Source of the DNA: Burkholderiales bacterium
Lineage (GTDB): Bacteria > Pseudomonadota > Gammaproteobacteria > Burkholderiales > Burkholderiaceae_C
Length of the DNA stretch: 34,184 bases
Assembly (NCBI GenBank): GCA_016213265.1
Contig: JACRBA010000147.1
Span: 1 to 34,184, forward strand
Direction of reading: 5' to 3'
Shown here: piece by piece, positions 18,704 to 27,277 of the stretch
Layout of the letters: the number at the start of each line of letters is the position of its first letter
How positions within the stretch are numbered: position 1 is the first letter of the stretch
Program-made: the position numbers and the translations under genes
The notes under the pieces: model-generated
Told to the model about the DNA's origin: nothing
The model's input: the letters and a program-made list of their open reading frames with translations, nothing else
Database searches by the model: none

Positions 18704-21319
18704 TCACCTGGCGGCGGCCCCGCGCCGCCGCCAGGCCTTTTCAGCCTCCACGGCCAGCGCCACCGCCGCCGCGGCGCCCACGCTGAGTGCCAGGTCCAGG
18801 GGCGCCAGCGCCTCGGTGCGGAACACCGCCTGCAGCGCCGGCAGGTAGACCACGGCCAGCTGCAGCACCACGGTCAAGCCCACGGCCGCCAGCAGGGGCG
18901 GGTTGCCGCCCAGGCCCCGCCAGAGGGGATCGTGCTCGCTGCGGATGGCCAGCAGGTGGGCCATCTGCGCGAAGGTGAGGGTGGTGAAGACGAGGGTCTG
19001 CGCCCGCGCCGTGCTGCCCGGGTCGCCATGCAGGGCCCACGCCTGCAGCGCGAGGCACAGCCCGCCCATGAGCAGCCCCACCCACAGCGTGTGCTGCCAC
19101 AGGCCGCCGGCCAGCACGCTCTCGTCGGGCGCACGCGGGGGCCGGCGCATCACGCCGCCTTCGGCCGGCTCGGTGGCCAGCGCCAGGCCGGGCAGGCCGT
19201 CGGTGACCAGGTTCACCCACAGGATGTGCAGTGGCGCCAGCGGCATGGGCAGTCCCACCAGTGGCGCGAGGAACAGCACCCAGATCTCGCCGGAGTTTCC
19301 CGTGAGCGCGTAGCGCACGAACTTGCGGATGTTGTCGAAGATGCGCCGGCCCTCGCGCACCGCGCCCACGATGGTGGCGAAGTGGTCGTCCAGCAGGACG
19401 AGGCTGGCGGCCTCGCGCGCCACGTCGGTGCCGCCCAGGCCCATGGCCACGCCGATGTCCGCCTGACGCAGGGCCGGCGCGTCGTTCACGCCGTCGCCGG
19501 TCATGGCCACGAACTGCCCCTGCGCCTGCAGGGCCTGGACGATGCGGATCTTCTGGGCGGGGTCGGTGCGCGCATAGACGGCCACCTCGCGCACCGTGGC
19601 CGCGAGCGCCGTGTCGTCCAGGCCCGCCAGCTCCGGGCCGGTGACGACGCGACCGCCCCCCGTGTGCGCGACGATGCCCAGCTCGCGCGCGATGGCCAGG
19701 GCGGTGGCCGGGTGGTCCCCGGTGATCATCACGGGGCGGATGCCAGCGGCGCGGCATTCGGCCACGGCCGCACGCGCCTCCGGGCGCGGCGGGTCCATGA
19801 GCCCCACCAGGCCCACCAGCTCCAGCGCCTGCTCCGCCTGGTCCGCGTCCCAGGCGGTGGCCCGGCTGAGGTCGTCGACGTGGCGACGCGCCAAGGCCAG
19901 CACGCGCAGGCCCTCGGCGGCCCAGGCGTCGGACGTGGACTGCGCCAGTGCCAGTGCGCCGGGGTCGTCCCCGGCCAGCCGGCACCGCGGCAGCACGGTC
20001 TCCGGCGCCCCCTTCACCCACAGCACCCACCCGCCTGACGGGGCGTCGTGCAGCGTGGCCATGCGCTTGCGCTCGGCGTCGAAGGGCCACTCATGGCGGC
20101 GCGGCGCCGCCGCCTGGTGCGCCGCCACCTCGACGCCCGCCGCCTCGGCCGCCTGCAGCAGCGCGGTCTCGGTCGGGTCGCCCACCCAGCCGCTGCCGCC
20201 GGCGCGCGCGTCGTTGCACAGCACGGCCGCCGTCCACAGTGCCACCGGCTCGGGCACGAAGACCGCGTGGGTGCGCAGCTGCATGCGGTTCTGGGTGAGC
20301 GTGCCGGTCTTGTCCGAGCAGATCACGGTGACCGAGCCCAGCGTCTCCACGCTGGGCAGACGCCGCACCAGCGCGTGCACTGCCACGAGCCGCCGCGCGC
20401 CCAGCGCCAGCAGCACCGTCACGACCGCGGGCAGGGCCTCGGGAATGGCCGCCACCGCCAGGCTGATGGCGGTGAGCGCCATGCCCAGCACCGGCTCGCC
20501 ACGCAGCACGCCCAGCGCGAAGACCAGCGTGCAGATGGCCAGCACCACCCAGGCGATGCGCCGGCCGAAGGCCGCCAGGCGCTGCTGCAGGGGCGTGAGT
20601 CGGCGCTCGGTGCGCTGCAGCAGGGCCGCCACCCGGCCCAGCTCGGTGTGGCGGCCGGTGGCGACCACCAGCCCCTCCGCGTGGCCGTGGGTGACGAGCG
20701 TGCCCTGCCAGGCCATGTTGTGGCGGTCGCCGAGCGCAGGCTCGCCCTCGGGCAGTGCGGCGGTGGTTTTCTCCACCGTCACGGATTCACCGGTGAGCGC
20801 GGATTCGTCCACCTTGAGCCGCGCCACCTGGTGCAGCCGCAGGTCGGCGGGCACGCGCTGGCCGGCCTCGAGCAGCACCACGTCGCCGGGCACGAGATCC
20901 TCGCTGGCCACCTGGCGCAGCTGCCCACCGGCGCGGCGCACCGTGGCCTGGGGCGCGGCCCTGCGGCCCAGTGCCTGCAGCGCGCGGTCGGCCTGCCACT
21001 CCTGCCACAGGCCGATGCCCGCGTTCAGCAGCACGATGACCAGGATGGCCACCGTGTCGGCCACCTCACCGATCGCCCCGGAGATCAGCGCGGCCGCCAG
21101 CAGCACCACCACGATCACGTCGCGGAAGGGATCGAGCAGCCGCAGCCACAGCGGCCTCGGTGGTGCCTCGGGCAAGCGGTTGGGCCCGTGGCTGGCCTGC
21201 CGCGCCGCCACGTCGTCGTCGGCGAGCCCGTGGTCCAGGCGCACGCCCAGGCCGTCGGCCAGCGTGGTGGTGGGGTGGGCGTGGGGCTCGGAGATGGGGC
21301 GGGCAGACGATGCAGCCAT
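18704..21319 (-). CDS. P-type ATPase, Ca2+-transporting type (P2)
   Basis: An 871-residue cation pump. The actuator motif TGES is at 176-179, the phosphorylated Asp in DKTGTLT at 336, the KGAP nucleotide motif near 436, and the hinge GDGVND at 608-613. Ion-site residues of Ca2+ pumps are present: PEALP in M4 (293-297), Asn675 and Glu678 in TGNSGEIW (M5), and Asn703, Thr706, Asp707 in WVNLVTDGLP (M6). M8 has Gln785 where SERCA has Glu908, as in PMCA-type pumps, so one Ca2+ per cycle is likely. Ca2+ efflux at the expense of ATP is inferred. The ATG at 21319 is used; an in-frame TTG at 21349 is less likely. Confidence 0.93.
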   Translation of the reverse strand: MAASSARPISEPHAHPTTTLADGLGVRLDHGLADDDVAARQASHGPNRLPEAPPRPLWLRLLDPFRDVIVVVLLAAALISGAIGEVADTVAILVIVLLNAGIGLWQEWQADRALQALGRRAAPQATVRRAGGQLRQVASEDLVPGDVVLLEAGQRVPADLRLHQVARLKVDESALTGESVTVEKTTAALPEGEPALGDRHNMAWQGTLVTHGHAEGLVVATGRHTELGRVAALLQRTERRLTPLQQRLAAFGRRIAWVVLAICTLVFALGVLRGEPVLGMALTAISLAVAAIPEALPAVVTVLLALGARRLVAVHALVRRLPSVETLGSVTVICSDKTGTLTQNRMQLRTHAVFVPEPVALWTAAVLCNDARAGGSGWVGDPTETALLQAAEAAGVEVAAHQAAAPRRHEWPFDAERKRMATLHDAPSGGWVLWVKGAPETVLPRCRLAGDDPGALALAQSTSDAWAAEGLRVLALARRHVDDLSRATAWDADQAEQALELVGLVGLMDPPRPEARAAVAECRAAGIRPVMITGDHPATALAIARELGIVAHTGGGRVVTGPELAGLDDTALAATVREVAVYARTDPAQKIRIVQALQAQGQFVAMTGDGVNDAPALRQADIGVAMGLGGTDVAREAASLVLLDDHFATIVGAVREGRRIFDNIRKFVRYALTGNSGEIWVLFLAPLVGLPMPLAPLHILWVNLVTDGLPGLALATEPAEGGVMRRPPRAPDESVLAGGLWQHTLWVGLLMGGLCLALQAWALHGDPGSTARAQTLVFTTLTFAQMAHLLAIRSEHDPLWRGLGGNPPLLAAVGLTVVLQLAVVYLPALQAVFRTEALAPLDLALSVGAAAAVALAVEAEKAWRRRGAAAR
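18707..18741 (+). terminator. Intrinsic terminator of the yccA unit, inside the opposing gene
   Basis: CCTGGCGGCGGC (18707-18718), a 5-base loop and GCCGCCGCCAGG (18724-18735) form a perfect 12-bp stem followed by CCTTTT. It begins 4 bases after the plus-strand stop and lies wholly within the last codons of the minus-strand P-type ATPase gene, where it encodes the Arg/Ala-rich C-terminus. Confidence 0.8.
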
Positions 21320-21424
21320 GGGGCGTGGGGGGTGGCGTGGTGCGGGCAAGGCTAGCGCAGCACGCGGACGGGCACGTGTCCGGCGTCAAGGCGGCCTCAG
21401 GCACCGCACGTACAGTGCGCGTGC

Positions 21425-22156
21425 ATGGACCTGCGGCGCATCTGGATCGAGTTTGGCCTGTGCCTCGTGCTGATCGGCGTGGCGGGCACGCGGCTCATCG
21501 GCCAGGCCGACACCATCGCAACGCTGACCGGCATGTCGCGCCACTGGGTCGGCATGACGCTGGTGGCCACGGTGACCTCGCTGCCCGAGCTCGTCACCGG
21601 TGCCACGGCCGTGCTGGGCGCCTAAGCGCCCGCGTTGGCGACGGGGCCGGCCGGCGCGGCGCCGGCCGTCGTGCCGCCAGGGGCGCTGCGCCAGGCCATG
21701 GGCTGGGCGACCGTGTCTTCGGTCGTGATCGTGGCCGCCGGTGCCCGCCTGCCCTTCGTGGGGGTGGCCCTGGGGGACGCCATGGGTTGGTCGACGTCGT
21801 TTGTGGGCAGCCTGTTCATCGCCACGGCCACGTCGGCCCCCGAGATGGTGACGACCTGGGCCGCGTGGCGTGCCGGCGCGCTCGACATGGCCATCGGCAA
21901 CCTGCTGGGCAGCAACCTCTGCGACCTGCTGGTGCTGGCCTTCGACGATCTGCTCTGGACGCATGGCCCCATCCTGCATGCCGTGCCGGGCGCGCAGGCG
22001 GCCACGGCGCTCACGGCGGCCGCGATGAGCGCGCTCGTGGCTTTCGCGGTGGGCCGCCGGTGTCGGCCCCTCGTCGGCGGTGCCAGCGCGGTGGGGGTGG
22101 GGTTGGGGCTGCTGTACGTGCTGCACCTGGCCACCCTGGCCGGCTGGGGCACCTGA
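21425..22156 (+). pseudogene. Na+/Ca2+ exchanger (CaxA/YrbG-like), internally deleted with in-frame stop
   Basis: From the ATG at 21425 the frame encodes WIEFGLCLVLIGVAG and the first alpha-repeat VATVTSLPELVTG, then hits TAA at 21623. In the same frame, without any shift, the second half resumes from about 21690: FVGSLFIATATSAPEMVTTW (second alpha-repeat) and MAIGNLLGSNLCDLLVLAFDDL, ending at 22156. Intact relatives are about 320-340 residues; the stretch after the first alpha-repeat (normally with AVGDVLGSCVFNL and helices 3-5) is missing, about 100 residues. So an internal deletion plus stop has destroyed the gene. The stop sits in GGCGC-CTAA-GCGCC, possibly the scar. A functional split protein is unlikely because the first piece has only 66 residues. 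Confidence 0.85.
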
Positions 22157-22200
22157 CCCCGACGCTGGCAGGCGCACCGCCACTTGGTGATACTGGCCGC

Positions 22201-22210
22201 TTCACGTGAA
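22201..22210. promoter_or_regulatory. Palindrome before the dienelactone hydrolase ribosome site
   Basis: TTCACGTGAA is a perfect 10-bp palindrome abutting the AGGAGG. It could be a repressor site in the leader, but ten symmetric bases can occur by chance. Confidence 0.3.
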
Positions 22211-22223
22211 GGAGGCAACGCAC

Positions 22224-22940
22224 ATGTCAGCGCACGACACGGCAGGGCAGACCATCGAGTTCAAGCGCCCCGACGGCCGCACGGCCACCGGGTTCCTGGT
22301 GCAGGCCGACGAGCCGCTCGGCTCGGTGGTGGTGATCCAGGAGTGGTGGGGTGTGAACGAGCAGATCCGCGGCGTGGCGCGGCGGCTGGCGGCCGCGGGG
22401 TTCACGGCGCTGGTGCCTGATCTCTACCGCGGGCAGAGCACCGTGGAGCAGCAGGAGGCGCACCACCTCATGAGCGGGCTCGACTTCGCCGACGCCGCCA
22501 CGCAGGACGTGCGCGGCGCCGTCACCTTGCTCAAGGCGCGCGGCGCGGGCACGGGCAAGGTGGGCGTCACGGGCTTCTGCATGGGCGGCGCGCTCACCTG
22601 GCTGGCCATGGTGCACGTGCCCGAGGCGGACGCCGGCGTGGTCTGGTATGGCTACCCGCCGCTGGAGTACATCGACGCCAGCAAGGTGGACAAGCCGGTG
22701 ATGGCCCACTGGGCCACGCAGGACAAGGCCTTCGACATCGCCGGCGTGGACACGCTGGAAGCGCGGCTGCGCGAGGCGAAGGTGGACTACGAAGGCCACC
22801 GCTACCTGGCCCACCACGCCTTCGCCAACGAGACGGCGCAGGGCCCGGGCCGCATCGCCATCACCCAGTACGACGCGCACTGGGCGCAGCTCGCCTGGGA
22901 CCGCACGATGCGCTTCTTCGGCCGGCACCTGGCCTGCTGA
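22224..22940 (+). CDS. Dienelactone hydrolase family protein
   Basis: A 238-residue cytoplasmic alpha/beta hydrolase. The nucleophile is Cys119 in GVTGFCMGGALT, the acid Asp167 in HWATQDKAFD and the base His198 in YLAHHAF; Glu40 in VIQEWWGVNEQIR matches the Glu that interacts with the nucleophile in dienelactone hydrolase. The family opens lactone rings in chlorocatechol breakdown, but isolated members such as this, with no catabolic neighbours, have unknown substrates. A strong AAGGAGG lies 8 bases before the ATG at 22224, which decides the start over the in-frame ATG at 22206. A palindrome TTCACGTGAA lies just before the ribosome site. Confidence 0.93.
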   Translation: MSAHDTAGQTIEFKRPDGRTATGFLVQADEPLGSVVVIQEWWGVNEQIRGVARRLAAAGFTALVPDLYRGQSTVEQQEAHHLMSGLDFADAATQDVRGAVTLLKARGAGTGKVGVTGFCMGGALTWLAMVHVPEADAGVVWYGYPPLEYIDASKVDKPVMAHWATQDKAFDIAGVDTLEARLREAKVDYEGHRYLAHHAFANETAQGPGRIAITQYDAHWAQLAWDRTMRFFGRHLAC

Positions 22941-22949
22941 GCCGGGCGG

Positions 22950-22968
22950 GCCCGCTGACGAGGCGGGC
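22950..22968. terminator. Hairpin in convergent gap
   Basis: GCCCGC (22950-22955) and GCGGGC (22963-22968) form a 6-bp stem with a 7-base loop in the 34-bp gap between convergent stops. There is no T-run; a bidirectional, Rho-assisted end is possible. Confidence 0.35.
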
Positions 22969-22974
22969 GCGGCG

Positions 22975-23490
22975 TCAGCCGCCGGGGCGCAACTCGCCGT
23001 GCTCGCCCATGTGCTTGGGCGGCTGGCCAGTCACGGCGGCCTTGAGCATCTTGGCCACCTGCACGGGCTTGCTGTCCTTCACCTCCCAGTAGTCGGCGTG
23101 GCTGATGTGCACGCCCACCAGGGCGAGGTCGGGGTCCTCGGCCCCTTGCGGGAACCAGGCCTCCGCCATGGGCGACCACAGCTGCTTCACCTTGGTCGGG
23201 TCGTCCAGCACGCGGGCCTGGCCGGCGATGGACACATAGCGGTCCTTGTCCATGTCGGCGAACGCCAGGTTCACCTGGGCGTCGCGGGACAGGTCGGCCA
23301 CGGGTTCGCTGCGGCGCGACATGAAGAACCACAGGGTGTCCTCGCTGCCGTCGTCGAGCTTGGGGTTCTGCACGGTCATGGGTCGACCGTGCAGGTGGCC
23401 GTTCTCATGGCGGGTGATGAACAGGCAGAAGCGCATCGGGCCGATCAGGTCGGCCAGGTGCTGGCGGTCGATCTCGCTGGAAGCAGTCAT
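22975..23490 (-). CDS. Pyridoxamine 5'-phosphate oxidase-like stress protein (FMN-binding split barrel)
   Basis: A 171-residue cytoplasmic protein of the general stress FMN-binding split-barrel family. Typical stretches are IGPMRFCLFITRHENGHLHGRPM, TLWFFMSRRSEPVADL, QVNLAFADMDKDRYVSIAGQARVL and a C-terminal half with LWSPMAEAWFP and ADYWEVKDSK. Relatives bind FMN, FAD or F420 and some are induced by general stress, but the reaction is unknown. The ATG at 23490 has AAGGAG about 5 bases upstream. It lies 90 bp downstream of nosL on the same strand, with a hairpin between, so it is probably a separate unit or a weakly read tail of the nos operon. Confidence 0.92.
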   Translation of the reverse strand: MTASSEIDRQHLADLIGPMRFCLFITRHENGHLHGRPMTVQNPKLDDGSEDTLWFFMSRRSEPVADLSRDAQVNLAFADMDKDRYVSIAGQARVLDDPTKVKQLWSPMAEAWFPQGAEDPDLALVGVHISHADYWEVKDSKPVQVAKMLKAAVTGQPPKHMGEHGELRPGG

Positions 23491-23552
23491 GGTGGCTCCT
23501 TGGGGAGGGGATGAAGTTCCCGCCCCCATGGCAAGCCGCATTCCGGCGACCA

Positions 23553-23569
23553 CCGGCCCACGGGGCCGG
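23553..23569 (-). terminator. Hairpin after nosL
   Basis: CCGGCCC-ACG-GGGCCGG is a perfect 7-bp stem with a 3-base loop, 11 bases past the nosL stop. No T-run follows on the minus strand, so it may block exonucleases or act with Rho rather than terminate alone. Confidence 0.35.
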
Positions 23570-23580
23570 CGCGGCACGCG

Positions 23581-24117
23581 TCACATGCGCTGGTCGTGCT
23601 GCGCGCCGCCGGACAGGTCCACCATGTCGGGCTTGACCTCGGCGAACTTCAGCACCTGGCCGCCGTGCTCACTGGCGAACTTGCGCGCGTCAGCCTCCTG
23701 CGCGAAGCTGGCGATGGTGGGGCCCATGGAGCCGTGCTTCCTGCTGCCCAGCACGTACCAGCCGTCCTGCGCCAGGATCCAGTGGCCCTGGGGGTGGTCC
23801 CAATCCGCGCGGCCCATGTCCTGCACGTAGGCAGCGGCGACCGCGCGCACCTGCTCGGGCTTGAGCAGCATGCTGAACAGCTCCACCGTGTCGCAGAAGA
23901 ACTCGGGGGCCGGCGCGCCCTGGTAGTGGATCTGCGCCTTGGGGCCGGGGTAGTCGGCCAGCAGCATGCCGTCCAGCGAGCAGGTGGTGCCGGGCTGGAT
24001 CTCGGCGGCCACGCGCGTGGCCGCCGCATCGTCGCGGCCGCAGCCGGCCAGCGCCAGGCCGAGGATGAGCGCGGCGCACAGGCGGGCCGTGGCGGGAAAC
24101 TGGGTAGTGCGGGTCAT
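23581..24117 (-). CDS. nosL: NosL, copper-binding lipoprotein for N2O reductase assembly
   Basis: A 178-residue lipoprotein: ALILGLALAGC places the lipidated cysteine at 26. The mature part has CSLDGM (Cys46, Met51) and PEFFCDTVELFSMLL (Cys75, Met83), the kind of Cys/Met residues by which NosL binds Cu(I). NosL hands copper, with NosDFY, to apo-NosZ in the periplasm for the CuZ site. The ATG at 24117 overlaps the nosY stop as ATGA, which fixes the start. It ends the nosR-D-F-Y-L unit. Confidence 0.93.
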   Translation of the reverse strand: MTRTTQFPATARLCAALILGLALAGCGRDDAAATRVAAEIQPGTTCSLDGMLLADYPGPKAQIHYQGAPAPEFFCDTVELFSMLLKPEQVRAVAAAYVQDMGRADWDHPQGHWILAQDGWYVLGSRKHGSMGPTIASFAQEADARKFASEHGGQVLKFAEVKPDMVDLSGGAQHDQRM

Positions 24118-24962
24118 CGGAATCTCCAGCTCGCCAGGGCCAGCGGGGCCAGGATCCAGCCCAGCATCGCGCTGCCCATCAGCCAGGGGTTGGCCAGGGC
24201 GGGCGGCACGATGCTGCCCAGGCCGTACAGCGTGCGCAGGTCCTCCAGCGAGAACACGTTGAGGATGCGGAACACGTCCGCGGGGTTGAGCAGCAGCAGG
24301 TAGGGGAAGGCCTCGCCGCCGAGCGCGCCCAGCCGCGTGCCGCCCAGCACCAGCAGCCCCAGCAGCAGCAGGTCGAACACCAGCACGAACAGGAACCACA
24401 GGCTGATGGCCAGGCCGGACGCCCGGGTGCGGTCGCGTGCGAACACCGACAGCATCACCGCCAGGCTGAGGAAGGCCAGGCCCAGCAGCACCGAGCTGGC
24501 CATGAAGCCGAGGTAGTGGTACAGGCCGTTGGCGCCCAGCTGGCGGCCCATCTGCACGGCCACCAGCGCGAAGCCGGCGAGCGTGGACAGTGTGAGCGCG
24601 GCAGCCAGGCCGAGGTACTTGCCCAGCAGCAGCTCGCCGCGCGTGATGGGCAGTGCCAGCAGCAGGTCGAGCGAGCCGCGCTCGCGCTCGCCCACCACGG
24701 CGTCGAAGCCCAGCAGCAGGGCGATCAGCGGAATGAGGTAGATCACCAGGCTGACCAGGCTGGCGATGGTGGCCTCGGCCGAGCGCAGGCCGACGGCGCC
24801 CTGCTGGGCGCCGCCCAGGTAGGCGATGGCCAGCGAGAACACGGTGAACACCACGGCCACGGCCAACACCCAGCGGTTGCGGATGCGGTCGCGGAACTCC
24901 TTGGCGGCGATGGCGGCGACCTGCCGGGCTTCGGGCAGGTGGGCGGTGAAGGAGGTGCTCAT
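24114..24962 (-). CDS. nosY: NosY, ABC transporter permease for NosZ maturation
   Basis: A 282-residue inner-membrane protein with six helices; the N-terminus IAAKEFRDRIRNRWVLA and the loop VVGERERGSLDLLLALPITRGELLLGKYLG are typical of NosY and related ABC-2 permeases. With NosF (ATPase) and NosD (periplasmic) it forms the NosDFY complex that is needed for copper site maturation in N2O reductase. The ATG at 24962 is 10 bp after the nosF stop; GAAGG lies about 8 bases upstream. The frame extends further upstream, but that part is a shadow of nosF. Confidence 0.94.
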   Translation of the reverse strand: MSTSFTAHLPEARQVAAIAAKEFRDRIRNRWVLAVAVVFTVFSLAIAYLGGAQQGAVGLRSAEATIASLVSLVIYLIPLIALLLGFDAVVGERERGSLDLLLALPITRGELLLGKYLGLAAALTLSTLAGFALVAVQMGRQLGANGLYHYLGFMASSVLLGLAFLSLAVMLSVFARDRTRASGLAISLWFLFVLVFDLLLLGLLVLGGTRLGALGGEAFPYLLLLNPADVFRILNVFSLEDLRTLYGLGSIVPPALANPWLMGSAMLGWILAPLALASWRFR

Positions 24963-24972
24963 GCGCGGGCCT

Positions 24973-25941
24973 TCAGGCGGCAGCGGCCGGGCGCTGGGCC
25001 AGGCCGACGAACAGGTCTTCGAGGGTGGGCTCGGCGAAGTGCACGTCCTGCACCGCGGCGCCGAGGGTGGCCAGCGCACGCAGCAGGGTCATCTTGGCGG
25101 CCCGCGGGCACTCGGCGCGCCAGCCGCCGGCCACGGCCTGGGGGGCGGTGGCGGCCTGGGCGGCGGCCAGGGTCGTGGCCAGCACCCGGCCGACGGCGGC
25201 CTGGTCGGCCTCGGCGGCGCGCACGGTCACGCCCAGCGGCAGGTCGTGCTGCTCGCGCAGCGACTGCACCGTGCCCAGCGCATGCACGCGGCCGGCCGAC
25301 AGGATGGCCAGGCGGTCCACCCGCTCCTGCAACTCGGCCAGGATGTGCGAGGTGAGCACGATGGTCACGCCGCTGTCGCGCAAGGCCCGCAGCGTGGCGT
25401 GGAACTCGCGGATGGCCATCGGGTCCAGGCCGGTGGTGGGCTCGTCGAGGAACAGCACCTCCGGCCGGCCGAGCAGCGCCTGCGCGAAGCCCAGGCGCTG
25501 GCGCATGCCCTTGGAGTACTCGCGCACGGGGCGGTGCACGGCGTCCTCGCCCAGGCCCACGCGCGCCAGCAGCGGTGCGCACTCCGAGGCGTCCACCTGC
25601 TTGAGCCGCGCGAAGAAGCGCAGGGTTTCCAGCCCACTGAGGTTGTCCCACAGCACCACGTTCTCCGGCAGGTAGCCCAGGCGGCGACGCGCGGCACGGA
25701 AGCCTCGGCCGCGCACGTCGGCCCCCGCCACGGTGAGCGTGCCGGCGGTGGGCGGCACCAGGCCGAGCATCATCTTGAACAGCGTGCTCTTGCCGGCGCC
25801 GTTGTGGCCGATGAGGCCGAAGAGCTCACCGGGCGCGATGTCCAGGTCCACGCCGTCCACGGCATGCACGGCACCGTAGTGCTTGTGCACGCCTCGCAGC
25901 ACGATGGCGCCCGGATGGGGGGAGGAGGTCGAGGCAGGCAT
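24973..25941 (-). CDS. nosF: NosF, ABC transporter ATPase for NosZ maturation
   Basis: A 322-residue ABC ATPase. Walker A GHNGAGKST is at 45-53, the signature YSKGMRQRL at 142-150 (the K in place of the usual GG is common in NosF and other ABC-2 ATPases), Walker B VLFLDEP at 162-168 and the switch His199 in LTSHI. The C-terminal 90 residues are an extra domain, ending EPTLEDLFVGL as in related exporters. It powers NosY/NosD. The ATG at 25941 is 3 bp after the nosD stop, so translation is coupled. Confidence 0.95.
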   Translation of the reverse strand: MPASTSSPHPGAIVLRGVHKHYGAVHAVDGVDLDIAPGELFGLIGHNGAGKSTLFKMMLGLVPPTAGTLTVAGADVRGRGFRAARRRLGYLPENVVLWDNLSGLETLRFFARLKQVDASECAPLLARVGLGEDAVHRPVREYSKGMRQRLGFAQALLGRPEVLFLDEPTTGLDPMAIREFHATLRALRDSGVTIVLTSHILAELQERVDRLAILSAGRVHALGTVQSLREQHDLPLGVTVRAAEADQAAVGRVLATTLAAAQAATAPQAVAGGWRAECPRAAKMTLLRALATLGAAVQDVHFAEPTLEDLFVGLAQRPAAAA

Positions 25942-25944
25942 GGG

Positions 25945-27267
25945 TCAGGGGGCGGCAGTGGGCCCGGCAGTGGGGGCGGTGCGGTCGGGGGTGCCGTCAC
26001 GGGTGGCCAGCCAGCGCTGCCAGCGCACGGGGTCGGGCGCCATGCGGGGGTGCGGGTCGACCACGCTGGGCACGCGCAGCACGGGAAACTGGCGGCTCAC
26101 CAGGCGCAGGGCCTGCACCGAGGGGCTGGCCAGCAGCAGCTTCATGGCCGGGTGCTGCCAGGACAGGCGGTCCACCAGGTCGTTGGCCTCGTAGGGCAGG
26201 TCGCCGATGCCGTCGCCGTCGCGGTCCCAGCCGAGGTAGTTGCTGAAGTGGTTGCCGCGGCCCGGCTGGGCGGCGCCCCAGGGCTCGTCGCGGGCGCCGA
26301 CGTAGCGCACCTGCTCGCGGTTGGCCACGAAGTCGTTGTGCTCCACCTGGTTGCGGGTGGAGCCGGCCGACAGGTGCACGCCGACCTCGTTGTCCACCAC
26401 CAGGTTGCCGCGCAGGGTGGCGTACTCCACGTCGTAGATGAAGAAGCCGCGGCCATTGCCGGCGACGATGTTGTTCTCCACCACCGAGTCCTGCAGGGTG
26501 CGCAGCATGATGCCGTGGTCGCTGTTGCCCCACGCGACGTTGTGGCGCACCACCTGGTCGCGCACCTCCATCAGCGCCAGGCCGCCGCGGTTGCGGTAGG
26601 TCTCGTTGCCCTCCCACAGGTTGCGGTAGGAGTTCATGTAGTGCGTGCCGTAGCGGCTGTGGTGCAGCTTGTTGCGCAGGAACTGCGCGTCGTGCGAGAC
26701 GTCCACGTACAGGGCATCGCGCACGAAGCTGATCTCGTTGCCCACGATGCGCGCGCCGCGCGTGTTGTACAGCTGCACGCCATTGCCGCGGCGGGCCGAA
26801 TCCAGCTCGCGCATGCCGGTGATGTTGTTGTATTCCACCCGCACGTCGTTGGCCTTCTCGATCCACAGGCCGAACAGGTTGTGCGCCAGGTCGCTGCGGC
26901 GCACCACCGCGCGGTGCGCGCCGGGCTGGATGTAGATGCCGGCGTTCTGTTCGAGCAGGCTGTCACCCGAGTCGCGCACGATCACGCCTTCGATGGTGAC
27001 GTCGGTGGCGGTGACGCGGATGGTGTCGCCGCGGCCGCCGCCGGCCAGCGTGGGCCGGCCGATGCCGCGCAGGGTGAGCGGCCGCTCGATGCGCAGGTTG
27101 CCGGTGTACAGGCCGCGCTGCACCTCGACCACGTCGCCGGGCTGCGCGCGGTCGAGCACCGGCTGGATCGCCTCGCCCGGCCGCACCGTGTGCGTGGCCG
27201 CGGCGGCCAGGCCGGCCGCGGCCAGCAGGGCGGCGGCCCCGGCCAGGCGCACGAGGCGGGTCAGCAC
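25945..27267 (-). CDS. nosD: NosD, periplasmic copper-site maturation factor
   Basis: A 440-residue periplasmic protein. The signal peptide runs to about residue 24 (LLAAAGLAAAA). The body is a right-handed beta-helix of PbH1/CASH repeats, seen as recurring N-x-I/V-x-x-N patterns: NAGIYIQPGAH, NDVRVEYNNITG, RGARIVGNEISF, VRHNVAWGNSDHGIML, VENNIVAGNGRGFFIYD, and the closing NHFSNYLGWDRDGDGIGD. NosD links the NosFY transporter to NosL and NosZ. The start is a GTG at 27267 with GAGGGG upstream, 10 bp after nosR. Length is within the family range. Confidence 0.94.
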   Translation of the reverse strand: MLTRLVRLAGAAALLAAAGLAAAATHTVRPGEAIQPVLDRAQPGDVVEVQRGLYTGNLRIERPLTLRGIGRPTLAGGGRGDTIRVTATDVTIEGVIVRDSGDSLLEQNAGIYIQPGAHRAVVRRSDLAHNLFGLWIEKANDVRVEYNNITGMRELDSARRGNGVQLYNTRGARIVGNEISFVRDALYVDVSHDAQFLRNKLHHSRYGTHYMNSYRNLWEGNETYRNRGGLALMEVRDQVVRHNVAWGNSDHGIMLRTLQDSVVENNIVAGNGRGFFIYDVEYATLRGNLVVDNEVGVHLSAGSTRNQVEHNDFVANREQVRYVGARDEPWGAAQPGRGNHFSNYLGWDRDGDGIGDLPYEANDLVDRLSWQHPAMKLLLASPSVQALRLVSRQFPVLRVPSVVDPHPRMAPDPVRWQRWLATRDGTPDRTAPTAGPTAAP

Positions 27268-27277
27268 CGGCGGCCCC

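Noticed and set aside
21425..22156. Two separate small membrane genes (66 and about 173 codons) as a split exchanger
   Set aside because: The pieces are in one frame, the first ends right after its alpha-repeat, and the second has no good start or ribosome site, so a broken single gene fits better.
22941..22974. Possible intrinsic terminator with T-run between the convergent genes
   Set aside because: There is a hairpin but no T-run on either strand, so it is kept only as a weak hairpin call.
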